A stretch of DNA of 64,000 nt from Conoideocrella luteorostrata (taxonomy: Eukaryota > Ascomycota > Sordariomycetes > Hypocreales > Clavicipitaceae), in contig JASWJB010000022.1 of assembly GCA_032433595.1 (NCBI GenBank), positions 124,001 through 188,000 on the forward strand. The letters are read 5' to 3'. The notes beneath the pieces are model-generated. The model ran no database searches. It was not told the DNA's origin and saw only the letters and a list, made by a program, of their open reading frames with translations. Numbering within the stretch: position 1 is the stretch's first letter; every line of letters begins with the position of its first letter. Positions 1 through 12,140 of the stretch are shown here, in pieces. The position numbers and the translations under genes were made by a program.

Positions 1-538
1 TGGCAGTGGGTTGCGTGAGTTGCGCACCTCCCCATCCTCTTGAGGTTCAGGAAAGGATGCCAAGCTTCTAACGGGCAAATCCCCCGCTTAGCTTGCTCTG
101 CAGCGGAGCAAATCATTGTCGAGGTCGGTACTCCTTTTTCGTCATATCCTTTGCTTGCCGGCTCGCCATGCTTGCTTGCCAGCTTGCCATGCTTGCCTGC
201 CAGCTTGCCCTGCTTGCCTACCACTTGCACTGCTTGCTTCCATCACCTACACACCTTCCAGCTCATACCAACCCCAATTTGGGTCGCATTGCGACGCGAC
301 CGGTGGTTTTCGGTAGCACAGGCCCTCAGGGCTTCCAAGTGGAGTCCAATCTAGGCCCATCACGGCCCTACACAACCACTTGAGTGCGTAGGACTGCAGA
401 GGAGCATCACAACGTGGGCATGTGGCCAATAAGGACACCGCTACTTCGTGGATCTAGTGTACATTACCTTGCTAGCGTATCTCAACGATAATGTATGTAC
501 TCCGTACGGAGTACTGGCAACCCCCTTTGCCCCCTATT
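1..538. other. Gene-free left edge with low-complexity tract
   Basis: No supportable gene. Positions about 140-245 are a low-complexity run of GCTTGCC/CAGCTTGCCAT-type units that opens several short overlapping frames, which I regard as artefacts. A TACTCCGTACGGAGTA palindrome lies near 498-514; the same motif recurs across the window. Confidence 0.6.
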
Positions 539-790
539 AAAAGTTTTACTGAGCCATTTCGTCCACATTGTCCAATGGACCCTTTCAATTCGAACGCCCG
601 CCACGGATGCAATTAAAGCTTGTTAATAATATAACTTATTACCTAAATAGCTACCTAACCTATATAATAGTTAACGTATTTTTTATTTTTTTTGGTTTAA
701 TTTTACCGTGTTTTTGGTCGCTGAGGCGTTCATTATCTCTTGCGGAGCTAATGCCACCTCGATGGCTCGGTTAAAACTGTCCCCCGCTTG
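539..790. mobile_element. MITE copy 1 (non-autonomous DNA transposon)
   Basis: One of three related copies of about 250 bp (others at 11885 and 55955). The inner terminal inverted repeat is clear: TTTTACTGAGCCATTTCG at the left and GATGGCTCGGTTAAAACTGT followed by CCCCCGCTTG at the right. The outer left end has decayed. The interior is AT-rich with no coding capacity. A CCCCTATT-like string sits next to both ends, perhaps a relic of a target duplication. Superfamily not determined. Confidence 0.75.
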
Positions 791-1047
791 CCCCCCTATT
801 CTCTCCGTACATATTGCTACATTACACACATGTGAGGTGGTGGCTCCACTGCAATCCTCCGCACTCAAAGGTATAGCCATGATGTTAAGTGTTGGGATGT
901 CCCATAGGGCCCGAGTGCACTGCGTGCCTCTAGCCACACTGATCTTCTTCCGTCTCGCTTCGCTGGGTTTCTGATTTGCCAGAACATGACGCACGTCCTT
1001 CGCTAGCTATTTGCTGCGGGATAGCATAGGGACGGTAGACATGATAT

Positions 1048-1185
1048 GACTTTATCCAATCGCCGAATCAACCTGTTGCGTATATCAACTACAGACTTGA
1101 TCCAATCGCCGTATCAACCTGCTGCGTATATCGACTACAGACTTGATCCAATCGCTGAATCAACCTGTTGCGTATATCAACTATA
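1048..1185. repeat. Tandem repeat, 3 x 46 bp
   Basis: Three near-identical 46-bp units begin at 1048, 1094 and 1140, each starting GACTT and containing CCAATCGC...ATCAACCTG.TGCGTATATC. They differ at only a few positions each. The array lies about 250 bp upstream of the carotenoid oxygenase start, so it may be in its promoter region. Confidence 0.85.
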
Positions 1186-1281
1186 GAGAATGTGCATAGA
1201 TGTGCCTCCCAACGCGATCATGGGCTCGCCATGTCTCGAGGCCACGGGGTTCAATGAATGGTCCCGCTGTCACTGAAACAC

Positions 1282-1288
1282 TATATAA
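1282..1288 (+). promoter_or_regulatory. TATA box upstream of the carotenoid oxygenase gene
   Basis: TATATAA is about 150 bp upstream of the ATG at 1439, a plausible distance for a fungal TATA-containing promoter. An 18-nt T run lies between it and the start codon. Confidence 0.4.
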
Positions 1289-1438
1289 TCCTCATCCGCT
1301 GGATCAAGACCTACCATGTTTTTTTTTTTTTTTTTTTTCCACGCGATTGACCTCGTGGGAGTTGAAACCAAGATAACTCAGCATTATCTATTACCTCATT
1401 CTTTTGCGTAGCTGCACTTCTTTGACAAGACAGTAAAG

Positions 1439-3260
1439 ATGACCATCCAGACCGCGAATATCTTTCGCCGCACAGCCGACGATGAAGAAGCGGATATGTT
1501 GCAATGTCGGGACAATTACGAAAAGGGAGAATGGCAGTCATGGCCAAACAATGGTGCCGTGAGTTGCACACCTTTTACAACCCTTACTCACAATGCCGGT
1601 TGGCTGAACTGTCTCGTTTTAGTTTGAGGGACTCGAAGAGCACCGTGGACCAATCCAGCTTAACGTAACGGGTTCAATTCCATCGTGGGCAGCTGGTATA
1701 CTCTACAGAACCGGCCCTGGCCAAAGTGTGATTGAAGACACGTCCAGAGGAACCCACCGAGTGTCTCACTGGTTTGATGGTTTTGCTCACACCCATCGAT
1801 TCGATATAGCTCCATCTGCAAACGACAATACGCAATGTTCAGTCACTTATTCCTCCCGACGACAGTCGGATGAGTTTGTGGAATTGATTAGGAGGAAAGG
1901 ATGGCGAACAGGCATCTCGTTTGCTCAGAAGAATGATCCCTGCGTGGGTCTCTTCGCCAAGTTTATGAGTTATTTCCTCCCCTCACCTGTGGTTAATAAT
2001 GTTTGTGTTGTGGCAGACATGCCAGAACCATCTTGTGCTCCTCCTCTCCAGAGTGCACGCCCCAAGGAACCGAGCAATCTGTATCTCACTACCGACGCCG
2101 CCGTCCTACAAAAGGTAGACCCAAGGACGCTGGAGCCGCTGGGTCAAGCCCGCCAAACGGAACTACATCCTGACCTAAAGGGTCCGCTGTCTTGTGCGCA
2201 TGCTCAGAGGGACCCGGAAACCGGCGACTTGTTCAACGTCAACGTCGACTTGGGCATACGAGTGACATATCGCATCTTCCGAGTGAATGCTGATTCCGGA
2301 ACGACAGATATTCTAGCCACCATCTCGGATAAAGAGCTGCCTGCCGCCTATATTCACAGTTTCTTCCTAACCCAAAATTATGTCATTCTTTGCGTGCCTA
2401 CTTCACACCTTGCTTGGAGGGGGATGAGAGTCCTCTGGGAGCGCAATGTGATCGAGGCTCTTAAGCCATTTAACCCTAAAAACAAATGCAAATGGGTCGT
2501 CGTTGATCGGCGCCATGGGAAAGGCGTCGTTGCCACTTTCTCTACCCCCCCTGCATTCTTCTTCCATTCAATCAACGCTTTCGAGGAGATATCCCAGGAT
2601 GAGAGTGGCAATAAAGTAACAAGCTTATACCTGGACTATATCGAATTTAAAAGCACAGACCTTATGCACTTTCTTTATCATGATGTCCTGGCCAATCGAG
2701 ATGGTGCCGGAGACAAGGCTATGGAGCAGTTTGGTTTCAAAGCCGTGCATAGCGAATTCGTCCGTCAGAAGTTCAACATGCACCCGCAGGATCGCTCTAG
2801 ACCGTACTGCCGGACCGCCGAAAAAATATTTTCCATACCAAACCCACACTCGGGAGAGCTGCCCACCATCAACCCTCACAATGTGACGAAACCTTATCGG
2901 TATGTTTACGGGATTGCCAACCGAGGAAGAGCCTTCATGATAGATACACTTGTCAAGACAGATCTGAAAACAAAAGAGGCTATGCTATGGGAAGGGCCAG
3001 TTGGACATACCCCTGGTGAGCCCATATTCATACCACGGCCGGGTGGTGTGCAGGAGGATGACGGTTTGGTTCTATCCTTGGTCCTTGACGGTAGTGCAAG
3101 CAGGTCATACCTTCTGTGCTTGGATGCCTTGACCTTTGAGGAACTAGGCAGAGCTGAAACTAACTTTGCAATTCCTCTTGGCTTTCATGGATCCCATGTT
3201 TCCTCGGGTGATGTGGCTATTGAAGGGCGGAGAGGGGGAAACAATGATGTAGCGGGATGA
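1439..3260 (+). CDS. Carotenoid cleavage oxygenase (RPE65/CCD family)
   Basis: Predicted non-heme iron(II) dioxygenase that splits a carotenoid or apocarotenoid polyene double bond. Two exons, 1439-1558 and 1623-3260, give 585 residues; the 64-nt intron starts GTGAGT and ends TTTTAG and keeps frame. All four iron-binding histidines of the family are visible: about H233 in CAHAQRDPETGD, H285 in AAYIHSFF, H355 in FFFHSINAFEE and H562 in IPLGFHGSH. The YRTGPG and HWFDGFAHTHRF blocks near the N-terminus are also typical. Length matches fungal CCDs such as the torulene- and retinal-forming enzymes. No phytoene synthase/cyclase or opsin gene is nearby, so the substrate cannot be inferred from context. 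It looks intact and is flanked by repeats. Confidence 0.9.
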
Positions 3261-3759
3261 ATTCAGGGGGGTTCTTTTTGATCCGAGGCTAGGTGATGTG
3301 TGGCTGGTAAACCGAAAATCCCAATAATAGGAATAGGAAGTGATATTTTCAATTGAGGCTCCATAAAATCCGTCTTGCGAACGGAAGTGATCGAAGGGCT
3401 GAAGACTCACGATTGCGCTACTTTGCGCGGGGATGCTTTGAGGTTTGAGGTTTGAGTGGTAAAGAAGACCGGGCCCTTCAGAAAAATTCCAGAATTTTTA
3501 GAGTGTCATTCCACCAGACTAGCGTGAACTGAGTGACATCCCGTAAAGAAAAAAAATTCTGCCCGCTATTTAGATGATTTATTGCTTAGGAAGCTAATTC
3601 TTCAATAGGTTCGGAAAATACAAATCTAATTCTGCGAGGCCTCAGGATAAAAGAGGCAGGCATAGTATAAAATAAAATTTAAGTATCAGGCGAAATATAG
3701 CACCTGTAAAAGGAGTACAATCTTCTTGCGTTGGTTATCTGAAACAATTCCGCTGTTAC

Positions 3760-3945
3760 TGTTGGAATATCCCGTCAAGGCACATGGACACATCACGTGG
3801 CCACCATAGCGCGCCTCTATTTTACGAGGGCATTCCTCTTTCTCTTCTTCTCTTTTAGCTACGAATGAATTGAATACTTTATTTTACCTATTGCTTCGTG
3901 CAAGAACCTTTTGACGTCAAATCAGAAGCCCCTGTGCTTCCTACA
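3760..3945 (+). mobile_element. Solo LTR, short variant (family B)
   Basis: The 186-bp element starts TGTTGGAATATCCCG and ends TTCCTACA. It is flanked by an exact 5-bp target duplication, GTTAC (3755-3759 and 3946-3950). It shares the start, a CACGTGGCCACC block and a CTTCTTCTCTTTTAGCTA block with the longer LTR just downstream but diverges elsewhere, so it is a sister family. No internal retroelement sequence is present. Confidence 0.85.
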
Positions 3946-3961
3946 GTTACAGTCAGAAATG

Positions 3962-4164
3962 TGTTGGAATCTTGCCGCCAAGCACACAACAAGAGCACGG
4001 AGCGAGTCACGTGGTCACCTTTCGGCCACCCTATTGATACGAGCATCGTAGGCATCGTATCTTGACTTGTTTTTCCCCTCTTAGACAGAGATTATTATTG
4101 AATATATTGTATTTTGATGCATTTGATCTAGATCAACTTGCACAGCACCCCTGTGCAACCCACA
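3962..4164 (+). mobile_element. Solo LTR of a Ty1/copia-like element (family A)
   Basis: The 203-bp LTR runs TGTTGGAATCTTGCCGCCA...GTGCAACCCACA, with exact target duplication AAATG (3957-3961 and 4165-4169). It contains GTCACGTGGTCACC (a CACGTG E-box palindrome) in the presumed U3. The TGTTGGAAT start resembles Ty1/copia LTRs. It lies only 16 bp from the family B LTR. Confidence 0.9.
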
Positions 4165-7109
4165 AAATGCTTAATGTGTAGCTGGATTTAGTATCATCAA
4201 ATAGTAACATTAATAATACTTAACATCTTGTAAATTCAGTGTATAACACAGTAGGATTGAAATATTTGTATTTAGTAAATTATAGCTGTTCCTAGCAATA
4301 GACCAGCTTCTAAGAGCGAGCCTAAAACAGTTGGACATGGTCACATCGCGAAGTTCCCGAGGCTTACTTTAACCGGCGGGAGACTTTCTGGATTTATAAG
4401 AATATATGCATGATGACTACGCAATAAGCTTTTTTTGTGGGACACCCAGTGCCGAGATTTGAATGCTGACGAAGAAATGGGGAGGTGGGAATTCGCCCTT
4501 GGTGAGAGTCGGCCGGTGGGGGTGGGTATAGTTGTTGCGTTGTGTGCCTTCATACGTGTGAGGGAGCAATTTGCAACAGTGGCAATCAGCAGGAACAGAT
4601 GGATATGAATACGAATGAATTGAATTGAAGGGCCTTGAAAGTGATGACTTCGACGATGATAGGTGGTGATGACGCTTCTTCTGAAGAGCAATATAATCCT
4701 CCTATATAGTCCTTCAGCAGCCGGAACATTTCCTTGAATTTACCGGCCTTTAGCCTATATTCCTTGGCATCGTGCCACCTGCGTCCACTATCACGCAATT
4801 CTATCTAATGAAGGCCTTGGTAATTCCCGAAGGACCACTCTAATCTCAACAATAGTCCGGTAGTAGTGTCGCATATAGTGATTATTAAACCAACACATCA
4901 AGCGCCAGCGGAATACAGTCCACAGACAGTTGAACGATTATCTTATAGCTTGGAGTTTATTTAAGTAACTTAAATACTCTTAAGCACTGGAATAAAAAGA
5001 ATATATCCTCAGCTTACTTCATAAACGCCACGCGCCTTCTTCAGCTCTTTTTTGTCTGTTTGAGACTTGCAAGACGGTCTTTAATCAACATCTTATTTAA
5101 TCGACTCAATACTTCTCAAACAATTCATGCCAGAGTCGGGTACATACGATGGCCTCACGTTACATCGCGGATAAAAGCCCCAGTTTGCTTCGGAAATCAA
5201 CAGGAGTACTGATCAAATCTAGATAACATTGCTTTGTCCACTGGATCCGTTATGATTGGCCACTGCCTTAAAAGTCTTTGAACCGAGGCCTGAATATTGG
5301 ACTAACCTTATCTTATTAATTTCACAACATATTACTTCCTTGTTAAATAAATAACACGACATACAGTAGTTGTCTTCAAACTATGAGAAAATGATCAACG
5401 AATACTCGCACACTACCCTGTACCAAAGTAAGGGTTAAACAGATTAGTTGTAATTTTTAAACTCGAGGCATTTCTGTAACTACAGTCAAAGATCAATTTA
5501 ATTATGCCACCTCACGAGGACGTCAATCTATCAGCAGTGAATGGTAAAATTTTAAACTCTCAACAAGAGCAGTTTTATCTTACATGTGCTATTATACTTC
5601 GCGGTTAACGATTATCTTTGGCTTTAGCCATAATACAGGGAAGAGCCTCAAGGTGTTTAATGTCTCCCACGGGAAAGACTAGTTCATATCCCTCCGCGGA
5701 AATATAACTATTGTGTGGGCGGAATAGATTCTCTAGGGTGACGGGATTGAATTCACGTGAGCTGTGGACTTGACCGATTTGGTTAGAAGGACGTTATAGC
5801 GATAAGTAGTGCGATTATGCCCTTTAAAACACAGACAGGAGGCAGTCAAGAATTCATGAAGTTTTCCCCCGAAGTTTTATTGAGCTAATGTTATACTAAA
5901 TAGTGTTTTGTTTACTTTGCAAAAGGTTACGTCCTAGAATAGGTCCGGTCGTTTTGTAGACTAGCCACTAACCTCGCACGTCCTGTGCCCCTTAAAAGGG
6001 ACCTGAGCGGCCAAACGCCCCTGGACGGAAACTACACATAACAGAAATCCCCTCTCTCAAGTTTTGTACTTGATACTGTTCTCTCACTAGCCATGCCTTG
6101 TTCAAGTTGAATAATATGAAAGGCGAAGTGACTGTCCTTAGGTTGTTAAACAAGGACAATAACGAACATGGGGCCAGGATGTCGCTGGTGCGGCGCGTGC
6201 ACGTACTACTGATACCAACCATGCACCAAACCAGGTAGCGTTTTATGTCATAACCTGAACCCCAAATGTCGCGCGGCCTTTGGAATGATTCTCAGCGGGC
6301 GATAGTCATATATCGCAATCGATGTCCATATGAACGAAGGGCAATCTGTTCAATATTTCGGTGATGTTCACAACCTAGAAGAACGCACCAGGCGTTAATG
6401 ATGGAGAATAAGCAGTGGCGCAATATGTGCTGCTGCCGTCATATCGAAATGCAATAGCACCTATTTGAAAGGATGAAAAGGCGACGACAATTTTCTGTGG
6501 TGAGCGTAGGCCCCTTTTTTCTAGGCCTGCATCAAGCAGCAACGTCTGTGATAAAATGTTGCCGGAGGCTATCTACCAGCAAAGGTCGTCGCATTACACC
6601 CCGACCTCGGACACTTTCTCGTCGCTGTCAATAGCCGATCAAGAAAGCTGCCCCAACGTCACGCAGCTCCAGACACAATCTTCAGGGCCACCGCAACGCT
6701 AATCGGAAATGCTTGGGCTAGCGAAATCGGCGCCATCACTAGAGATGACAGCTTGGTCTTTCTACGGAAAAGCCGCACCTGGAACAGCCCGGCGTTCGGG
6801 AACTAAGTTATGAGCGCCGCAATCGGCCAGATAGCAGAATAAGTATGCACTAAAGACAAATCAAAGCCAATTAAGCACGCCACACCGGCCGGCTCGGCGA
6901 ATTAGCGGCCGAAGACTATCGATACCCGAAGGCACATCGGGACATACATACGGAGTATATAGTAAAGTAATACCATTAGGTGGATGCATTTCTGAATCAA
7001 CCCAACGCCTTCTTCAGTTTTTCAAGCTTTAAAGCTTACCCTCTTTCGACATTTTGAGCAGACTTGTCAACTACTCTTGCGAACGATCTGCAGCCGCAAT
7101 ATCTTCACA

Positions 7110-8423
7110 ATGGACTATCATCATCACATCAACGCAAGCCGCCTTAGTTCTGGAGCAGCAAATCACGCTGGCGGATGCATAAAAAACCTCGCCAAATGGG
7201 CTCCTGCCGTTGAGGAGATTCGTACATGGCCAGAGTACAGCCCTCAGCCACTTCATAAGCTACCCAATCTCTCGAGAAAAATTGGTATTGACCAGTTATA
7301 TGTGAAGGATGAGAGCCAGCGCTTCAGCAGGGACCTCGGCGCTTTCAAAGCTCTTGGCGCACCTTACGCGGTGTATCGAATCTTAGCCAACACTGTATTT
7401 GATCAGATAGGCACACGGCCAACTTCTGCCCAATTGCGAACTGGGATGTATAGTGAATTAACTTCCACGACTACTGTGTGCGTCGCTACAGATGGCAACC
7501 AAGGCCGTGGCCTCGCGTACGGCGCGAAGATCTTTGGCTGTCGATGCGTCACTTACATCCATAGGCACGTTAGTAAAGGGCGTCAAAACGCTATGGAAAA
7601 TCTTGGTGCTACTGTTATCAGGATAGACGATGAGTACGAGGCATCGGTTGCACGTGCGAAAGAAGACGCGCGCATGAATGGATGGCATTTTGTGAGCAGT
7701 ACTTCGTGGACCGATTTTGATAACGATATTCCCCAGGATGTTATGAATGCCTAAATGGTGGTATTCGAAGAGACTGTAAGCAAACTACCGAGGCCCGACG
7801 AAATAACACATATATTTGTTTGTGGCGGTGTGGGAAGTAACGCGGCGGCGCTCTTTCACGGCTTCTATACATACCTGAAGAATGGAGGATTTGACATAAC
7901 TAGCAAGATGCCCAGATGTATCATCGTTGAGCCAACGCAAGCAGATTGTCTCTTTCAAAGCGCCAAGCACGGCGAGCTTCGTAATACCTCTGGTACACTG
8001 GACACGATCATGGCTGGCCTCGCTTGTCGTGTACCCTCGCCCGCCGCTTGGAAGATTTTATCTTGGCTTGCAAGCGATTTTGTGACAGTCGCAGACGAAG
8101 CCGCTATAAGAGGCATGAGAGTCTTAGCACAGGCGCCGGAGGGCGACATTCCGATTGTTATCGGTGAATCATCCGCAGTCAGTCTTGGTCTATTAATGGC
8201 TGCTGGAGATAATGCAAGTCTGCGACAGAAGCTCGGCATAAATGGCAAAAGCCAAATTTTAGTTTTTGGCTTGGAGGGAGCTACGGATCCTCGCATCTAC
8301 GAGCAGATTGTGGGTACGTCGCACTTAACAGTCTTTGAGGCACAGGCTCATTTCGAGGAAGCGGAAGCTGGGTTGCCTTGCTCCCACGGTGCAAGTAAAC
8401 ATGAAGATGATTTGCGAATGTAG
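7110..8423 (+). pseudogene. Diaminopropionate ammonia-lyase-like PLP enzyme, broken by an in-frame stop
   Basis: Fold-type II PLP enzyme resembling diaminopropionate ammonia-lyase and threonine dehydratases, which would convert 2,3-diaminopropionate to pyruvate plus ammonia. The ATG at 7110 opens a single frame to 8423 (437 codons), with the PLP lysine in DLGAFKALG (about K80), a TDGNQGRGLAYGA phosphate-binding-type loop, VCGGVGSNAAA, and a C-terminal GLEGATDP. Codon 215 (7752-7754) is TAA where relatives appear to carry Tyr (IMNA-Y-MVVFEE), and an ATG follows at once. Both halves are otherwise in frame and well conserved, so the lesion looks recent, or readthrough/reinitiation occurs. No intron fits around the stop. 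Confidence 0.75.
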
Positions 8424-9827
8424 CTGTTTTTCTTGTATATTTCATGACCAGTTCTTCACTGTTCCAATATGGCACGGCCTATTGAAGTCATTGAAAGCGG
8501 CACTAGCAGACCCAGATGCCGGTTTTCGTCTAATTGAGGACAGCCGTATTTTAGCCCAGCATTTAGCCATCACACTCAGCACAAACTAGTTCGGTCATGA
8601 AAGGGAGGTAATTAAAGGCCCAGATCTTCATGATATGCATCGGGATGAGAAATTACGAAGTGAAAATGTCACAGATATGAGGCATTTGCAGTCACAGATA
8701 TGAGGCAGTTGTAGATCCTGAAACATAGGGATGTTGTGAGACAACTTCCGGTTGCAGAAAATGTGGGAGTTTCTAGATTAAATTCAACCATAAGAAGAGG
8801 TCTAATTCCTCGTCAAATTAGATAGAAAACCACTGCATTCAGACATCTATAGCTGCTCACTTGTGACAGAAAAGGTTGTAAATATCATCTTCCTTCTGGA
8901 TAGGACAATTTATTTTGCTTGGTTAGAAAGTTGAGTCGCTTCAATTTAGATATTTAAGTGGTTTATAAGATGATTACAGCCTCTGTAAGCTGGTTTTCTA
9001 GATCAAACGCCTTCAATAGTTCTATTCTTCTATCCACTGGTCGACAGTAAGTTCCGCTTGCACCTGTTGAAATATATCTTTTCTATGCCGCCTCGTTTAA
9101 GTCATGTCACAGTCGCTTCTCAACTTTGAGCTAAGTCTGCTAAATGCACATAAGCAAGAGCTAGTACGAGCGAGAGCATAGCGTAAAGTGACCGGGTTAT
9201 AACGAAAAAAAAAAAACAAAAAAAAAAACATACATACCTTATTCCTGAATAAGCTTCACAATAGTTTGAGTAGTTTATAGTACGTAGGATGTATTTGCTA
9301 CATTTAAAGCAGAACTTGCGAAAAATGTATTATTTAAGATATTGTCCTCGGTAGCGGTAATAACATGTAGCTCCATCGCCTTCGTATTGTTAATTTGTAA
9401 GAACATTTTACTAACAATCTAGCATTGTTAATGAGATCTAGTAGAAGCTCGCGTTCCTACTTTGTGCTAGCACAGTTGAACGAGCTGAGCGTGTTCAAAT
9501 AGAATTAGAGCACATTTAATTAGTAGAGATATTGCCCGGCCCTGCCTTAGTCAAATCTTTCTCCTTGTTAATCCACTCCACATTAAGGTATTCTGTGCCA
9601 CCAAACATTATGACGCTGCCGCCGTGGAGTGACTAGCGCCATTCGGGACGACACACGCCCGTTGGGCCGGTCTTTGCACGGGTAGAGCTATTAGCAACAG
9701 AAGTTTGTTTCTATCTACCCTAAGCGAATTCCCCTTACGCAGCTAATGCAGTACTCAGTTAAGAAGGCATGTCCACCCCGTGAGTATCGCCGCGCAATAA
9801 GCGCCTGCCGCTCTTGCAGCATTTACG
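8424..9827. other. Gene-free interval
   Basis: No gene supported. It contains a 17-bp direct repeat GTCACAGATATGAGGCA (about 8668 and 8690) and A-rich runs at 9207-9228. The short frame ending at 8589 follows the PLP-enzyme relic and has no recognisable domain. Confidence 0.6.
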
Positions 9828-11103
9828 TTAGTTGGGCGAATGGGGAGGGGACGCTACGGCGCGATAAATATCCTTCGATGACCCATTCTTGGGGCCGTCT
9901 TTTATAGTCGCTGAGTGATAGGTGGCGAATTCCTGATGGCTGGAGTTTGGAATAGCATTATGACATTCAGTTTCGCTTGATAAGTTAACAAAGTCGTGAG
10001 TTCGTAGTTCGTGGCCGCGGTGGAACTGTGCTTGGCTGCCAATGTTGTTAAAAGGCTTGATAACGAGGGAGTCGAGAAACTTCTTAAAATCGTCCAGGAA
10101 GATAGTGTCTGAAGCACACTTAAGGACTAGGCTGATCTATTTGCAGGCAAAGCTGTTAAATGGCTAATCTTTATTCCCGAGCGCAGTTGCCACCAATGTG
10201 GACTGAATATTTCGGGGAAACTTACCCTCCAGAAGGGATTGATTCCGGTTGAGTTGTCCCAGTTGCGAAACACGAGAACAGCATCAACAATAGCAAAAGC
10301 AATAGATGCAACCATGCAGAACGACAAGACGCCAAAGCGGGAGCTGGCTTTCGCTAATTCCCAGAAGCCGCGTGAGTACCCACGTTTAATAACCCAAACA
10401 AAGTAGACTGTTGTAAAGATCCACCAAGGCTCTCTAGGATCAAGGTGTTCATTAATAAGAGTTTCGGTCATCTTAAAGGTGTGCATGCTCACCTGGCCAA
10501 TGCCTCCCAAGGCCTCACTAGCTGATAGTGGTTGGGTGAGAGCCCGTTAAAGTTGCAAAAATTAGTCCAAAGGGCAACAATCCAGTAAGGCTCAACAAAA
10601 AATAGCGAACCGAGATAAATTTTAGTTGCTCTCGGCGATAAAAACGGCCTGATCTTCATCCAAGCCACGATATTGTGTATAAGATACGAACCATAGAGAG
10701 GTACTACTGTTGAACTCAGGTACCTTGAGCCACGAAAAAATTAATGGCATAGCACAAAAAGATTGGTTGAAGAGACAGAGAGAAGGCCTTGTGCTTACCA
10801 GCCATATATCGGGTCGTCAAAGAAGATGAAAGTGGCGTGCCAGAGGGCCAAAAATTGCTGACGTGAATTATAAGTGGAATTGTCCTCCTGAATGCTAGAT
10901 ACGTTGTACTGTACCTCGATCAAGATTAATTTGTGGAGAAGAACGTGCCGCTTAATATTGCAAATAACAACGAGCATTAAAATTATAAGGCCACCAAACT
11001 GGAAGCCCTCGCCCCACGCCTCAGCGATATCGACATCGACTGCCTGAGAGGCTTTGGTTTGCGCGGTCGACAGCGGAAGCCCACTCTGGGATGTAGGGGC
11101 CAT
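9828..11103 (-). CDS. Fungal multi-pass integral membrane protein, function unknown
   Basis: Five exons on the minus strand: 11103-10915, 10857-10799, 10723-10493, 10433-10226 and 10136-9828. They join in frame to 331 residues through introns of 57, 75, 59 and 89 nt with normal GT..AG ends. I recognise the architecture as a widespread uncharacterised fungal membrane family: LHKLILIE / FHATFIFFxxPIYGWYLS / HNIVAWMKIRPF / PYWIVALWTNFCNFN / EPWWIFTTVYFVWVI / SSRFGVLSFCMVASIAFAIVD / GINPFWR. About six or seven hydrophobic segments are visible, with a hydrophilic C-terminal tail. The start at MAPTSQSG was preferred over an upstream in-frame ATG (11340) because the upstream stretch looks like untranslated sequence. 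Nothing in the neighbourhood suggests a role. Confidence 0.75.
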
Positions 11104-11884
11104 GAAATCTCGAGATACATGTAAGGAAAATCCGCGAGAGTGGATGCAAAAATGCCAACAATAGCATCGAGAGCAAGTGGGAAGAATGACCACCTGTGGG
11201 GAGAGAGACACAACGTTGCAATGTGGGAATGTGGGACGGGAAACGGGTTGCGGAGTGCGGAGTACGGAGTACAGCTGTATCTTATGCTCAAGTCGCTCAA
11301 GCCCAGGCGAACGGACGAATTGATCTGTGAGCTGGCCCATTATTGCATGGTACCAGCTGAGTAGCTAGCCTCTACTCCGTACACCGAGCGACCTTGCTAG
11401 TGAGAAACCGCGAGTAAGTTGGGTGTCTCATCAACGCCCGCGACCCGCGCCTCAATTAAGTGACAGGTACTGCAAGCCGCTAAACCCGTTAAGCTGGGGG
11501 ATCTGTCCATGCATATTACTGTTTTCCAGTTGCGCTAGTAAAGTAGCTGGTAAAACTAATGAAGTACCGCCCCTCCATGGAGGGGGTCGTCTCTCTTCTA
11601 CTCCGTACCCGCACGCTAGACGGATTTATTCCGCTATACTCCGTAGACTGCTGCTAAGTATCCACACGGGTGGGCATGTCAAGTACTCCGCAAGCTCTTA
11701 ACAGACTGCGGGTAGAGGGCCGCTGGCTGCGCACAGAAGACCATTGTAGAATAACTCCATACTCCGTACTGCGCAGCATTTTAGCGGCGGTGTCTCATAA
11801 TCATTTCTACGATACTATAATTAACGCTACCGAGCAGACGGGATATTCATTAAAGGATCTGGTTAAGCTATTATGGGTACGAAG

Positions 11885-12140
11885 CAAGCGGGGGACAATT
11901 CAACTGAGCCATCGATGTGGCATTAGCTCCGCAAGAGATAATGCCTCAGCGACCAAAAACACGATAAAATTAAACAAAAAAAAGTACGCAGTACATTAAC
12001 TATTATATAGCTTAGTTAGCTATTTAGGTAATAAGTTTTATTAATAACAAGCTTTAATTGCATCCATGGTAGGCGTTCGAATTGAAAGGGTCAATTGTAC
12101 AATGTGGACGAAATGGCTCAGTTAAACTGTCCCCCGCATG
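11885..12140. mobile_element. MITE copy 2, with target duplication
   Basis: The best preserved copy, 256 bp. The left end is CAAGCGGGGGACAATTCAAC and the right end closes with CTGTCCCCCGCATG, giving inverted repeats of about 27 bp. It is flanked by an exact 5-bp duplication CGAAG (11880-11884 and 12141-12145). It is in inverse orientation to copies 1 and 3. No coding capacity, so mobilisation would need a transposase elsewhere. Confidence 0.85.

Larger units (their letters stand above)
3261..7109. other. Gene-free AT-rich interval with two solo LTRs
   Basis: Apart from the two LTRs at 3760-4164, I see no gene. Open frames here (for example near 4341-4798 and 5992-6222) are short, lack recognisable motifs and have no supporting splice structure. 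Composition is AT-rich, as in decayed repeat DNA. Confidence 0.6.

Noticed and set aside
140..440. Cys/Leu-rich frames in the first 400 bp that might suggest a secreted cysteine-rich protein
   Set aside because: The Cys and Leu codons come from GCTTGCC-type low-complexity repeats in several frames at once, with no start context or conserved pattern.
1669..1690. GGGTTCAATTCC resembling a tRNA T-loop
   Set aside because: It lies inside the second exon of the carotenoid oxygenase and no acceptor or anticodon stems can be formed around it.
3760..4164. The two adjacent LTRs as a single full retroelement
   Set aside because: Each has its own, different target duplication (GTTAC and AAATG) and only 16 bp lie between them, so they are independent insertions.
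10795..11340. 181-codon single frame as a separate gene
   Set aside because: It reads through an intron and 5' leader of the five-exon membrane protein; splicing gives a better family match.
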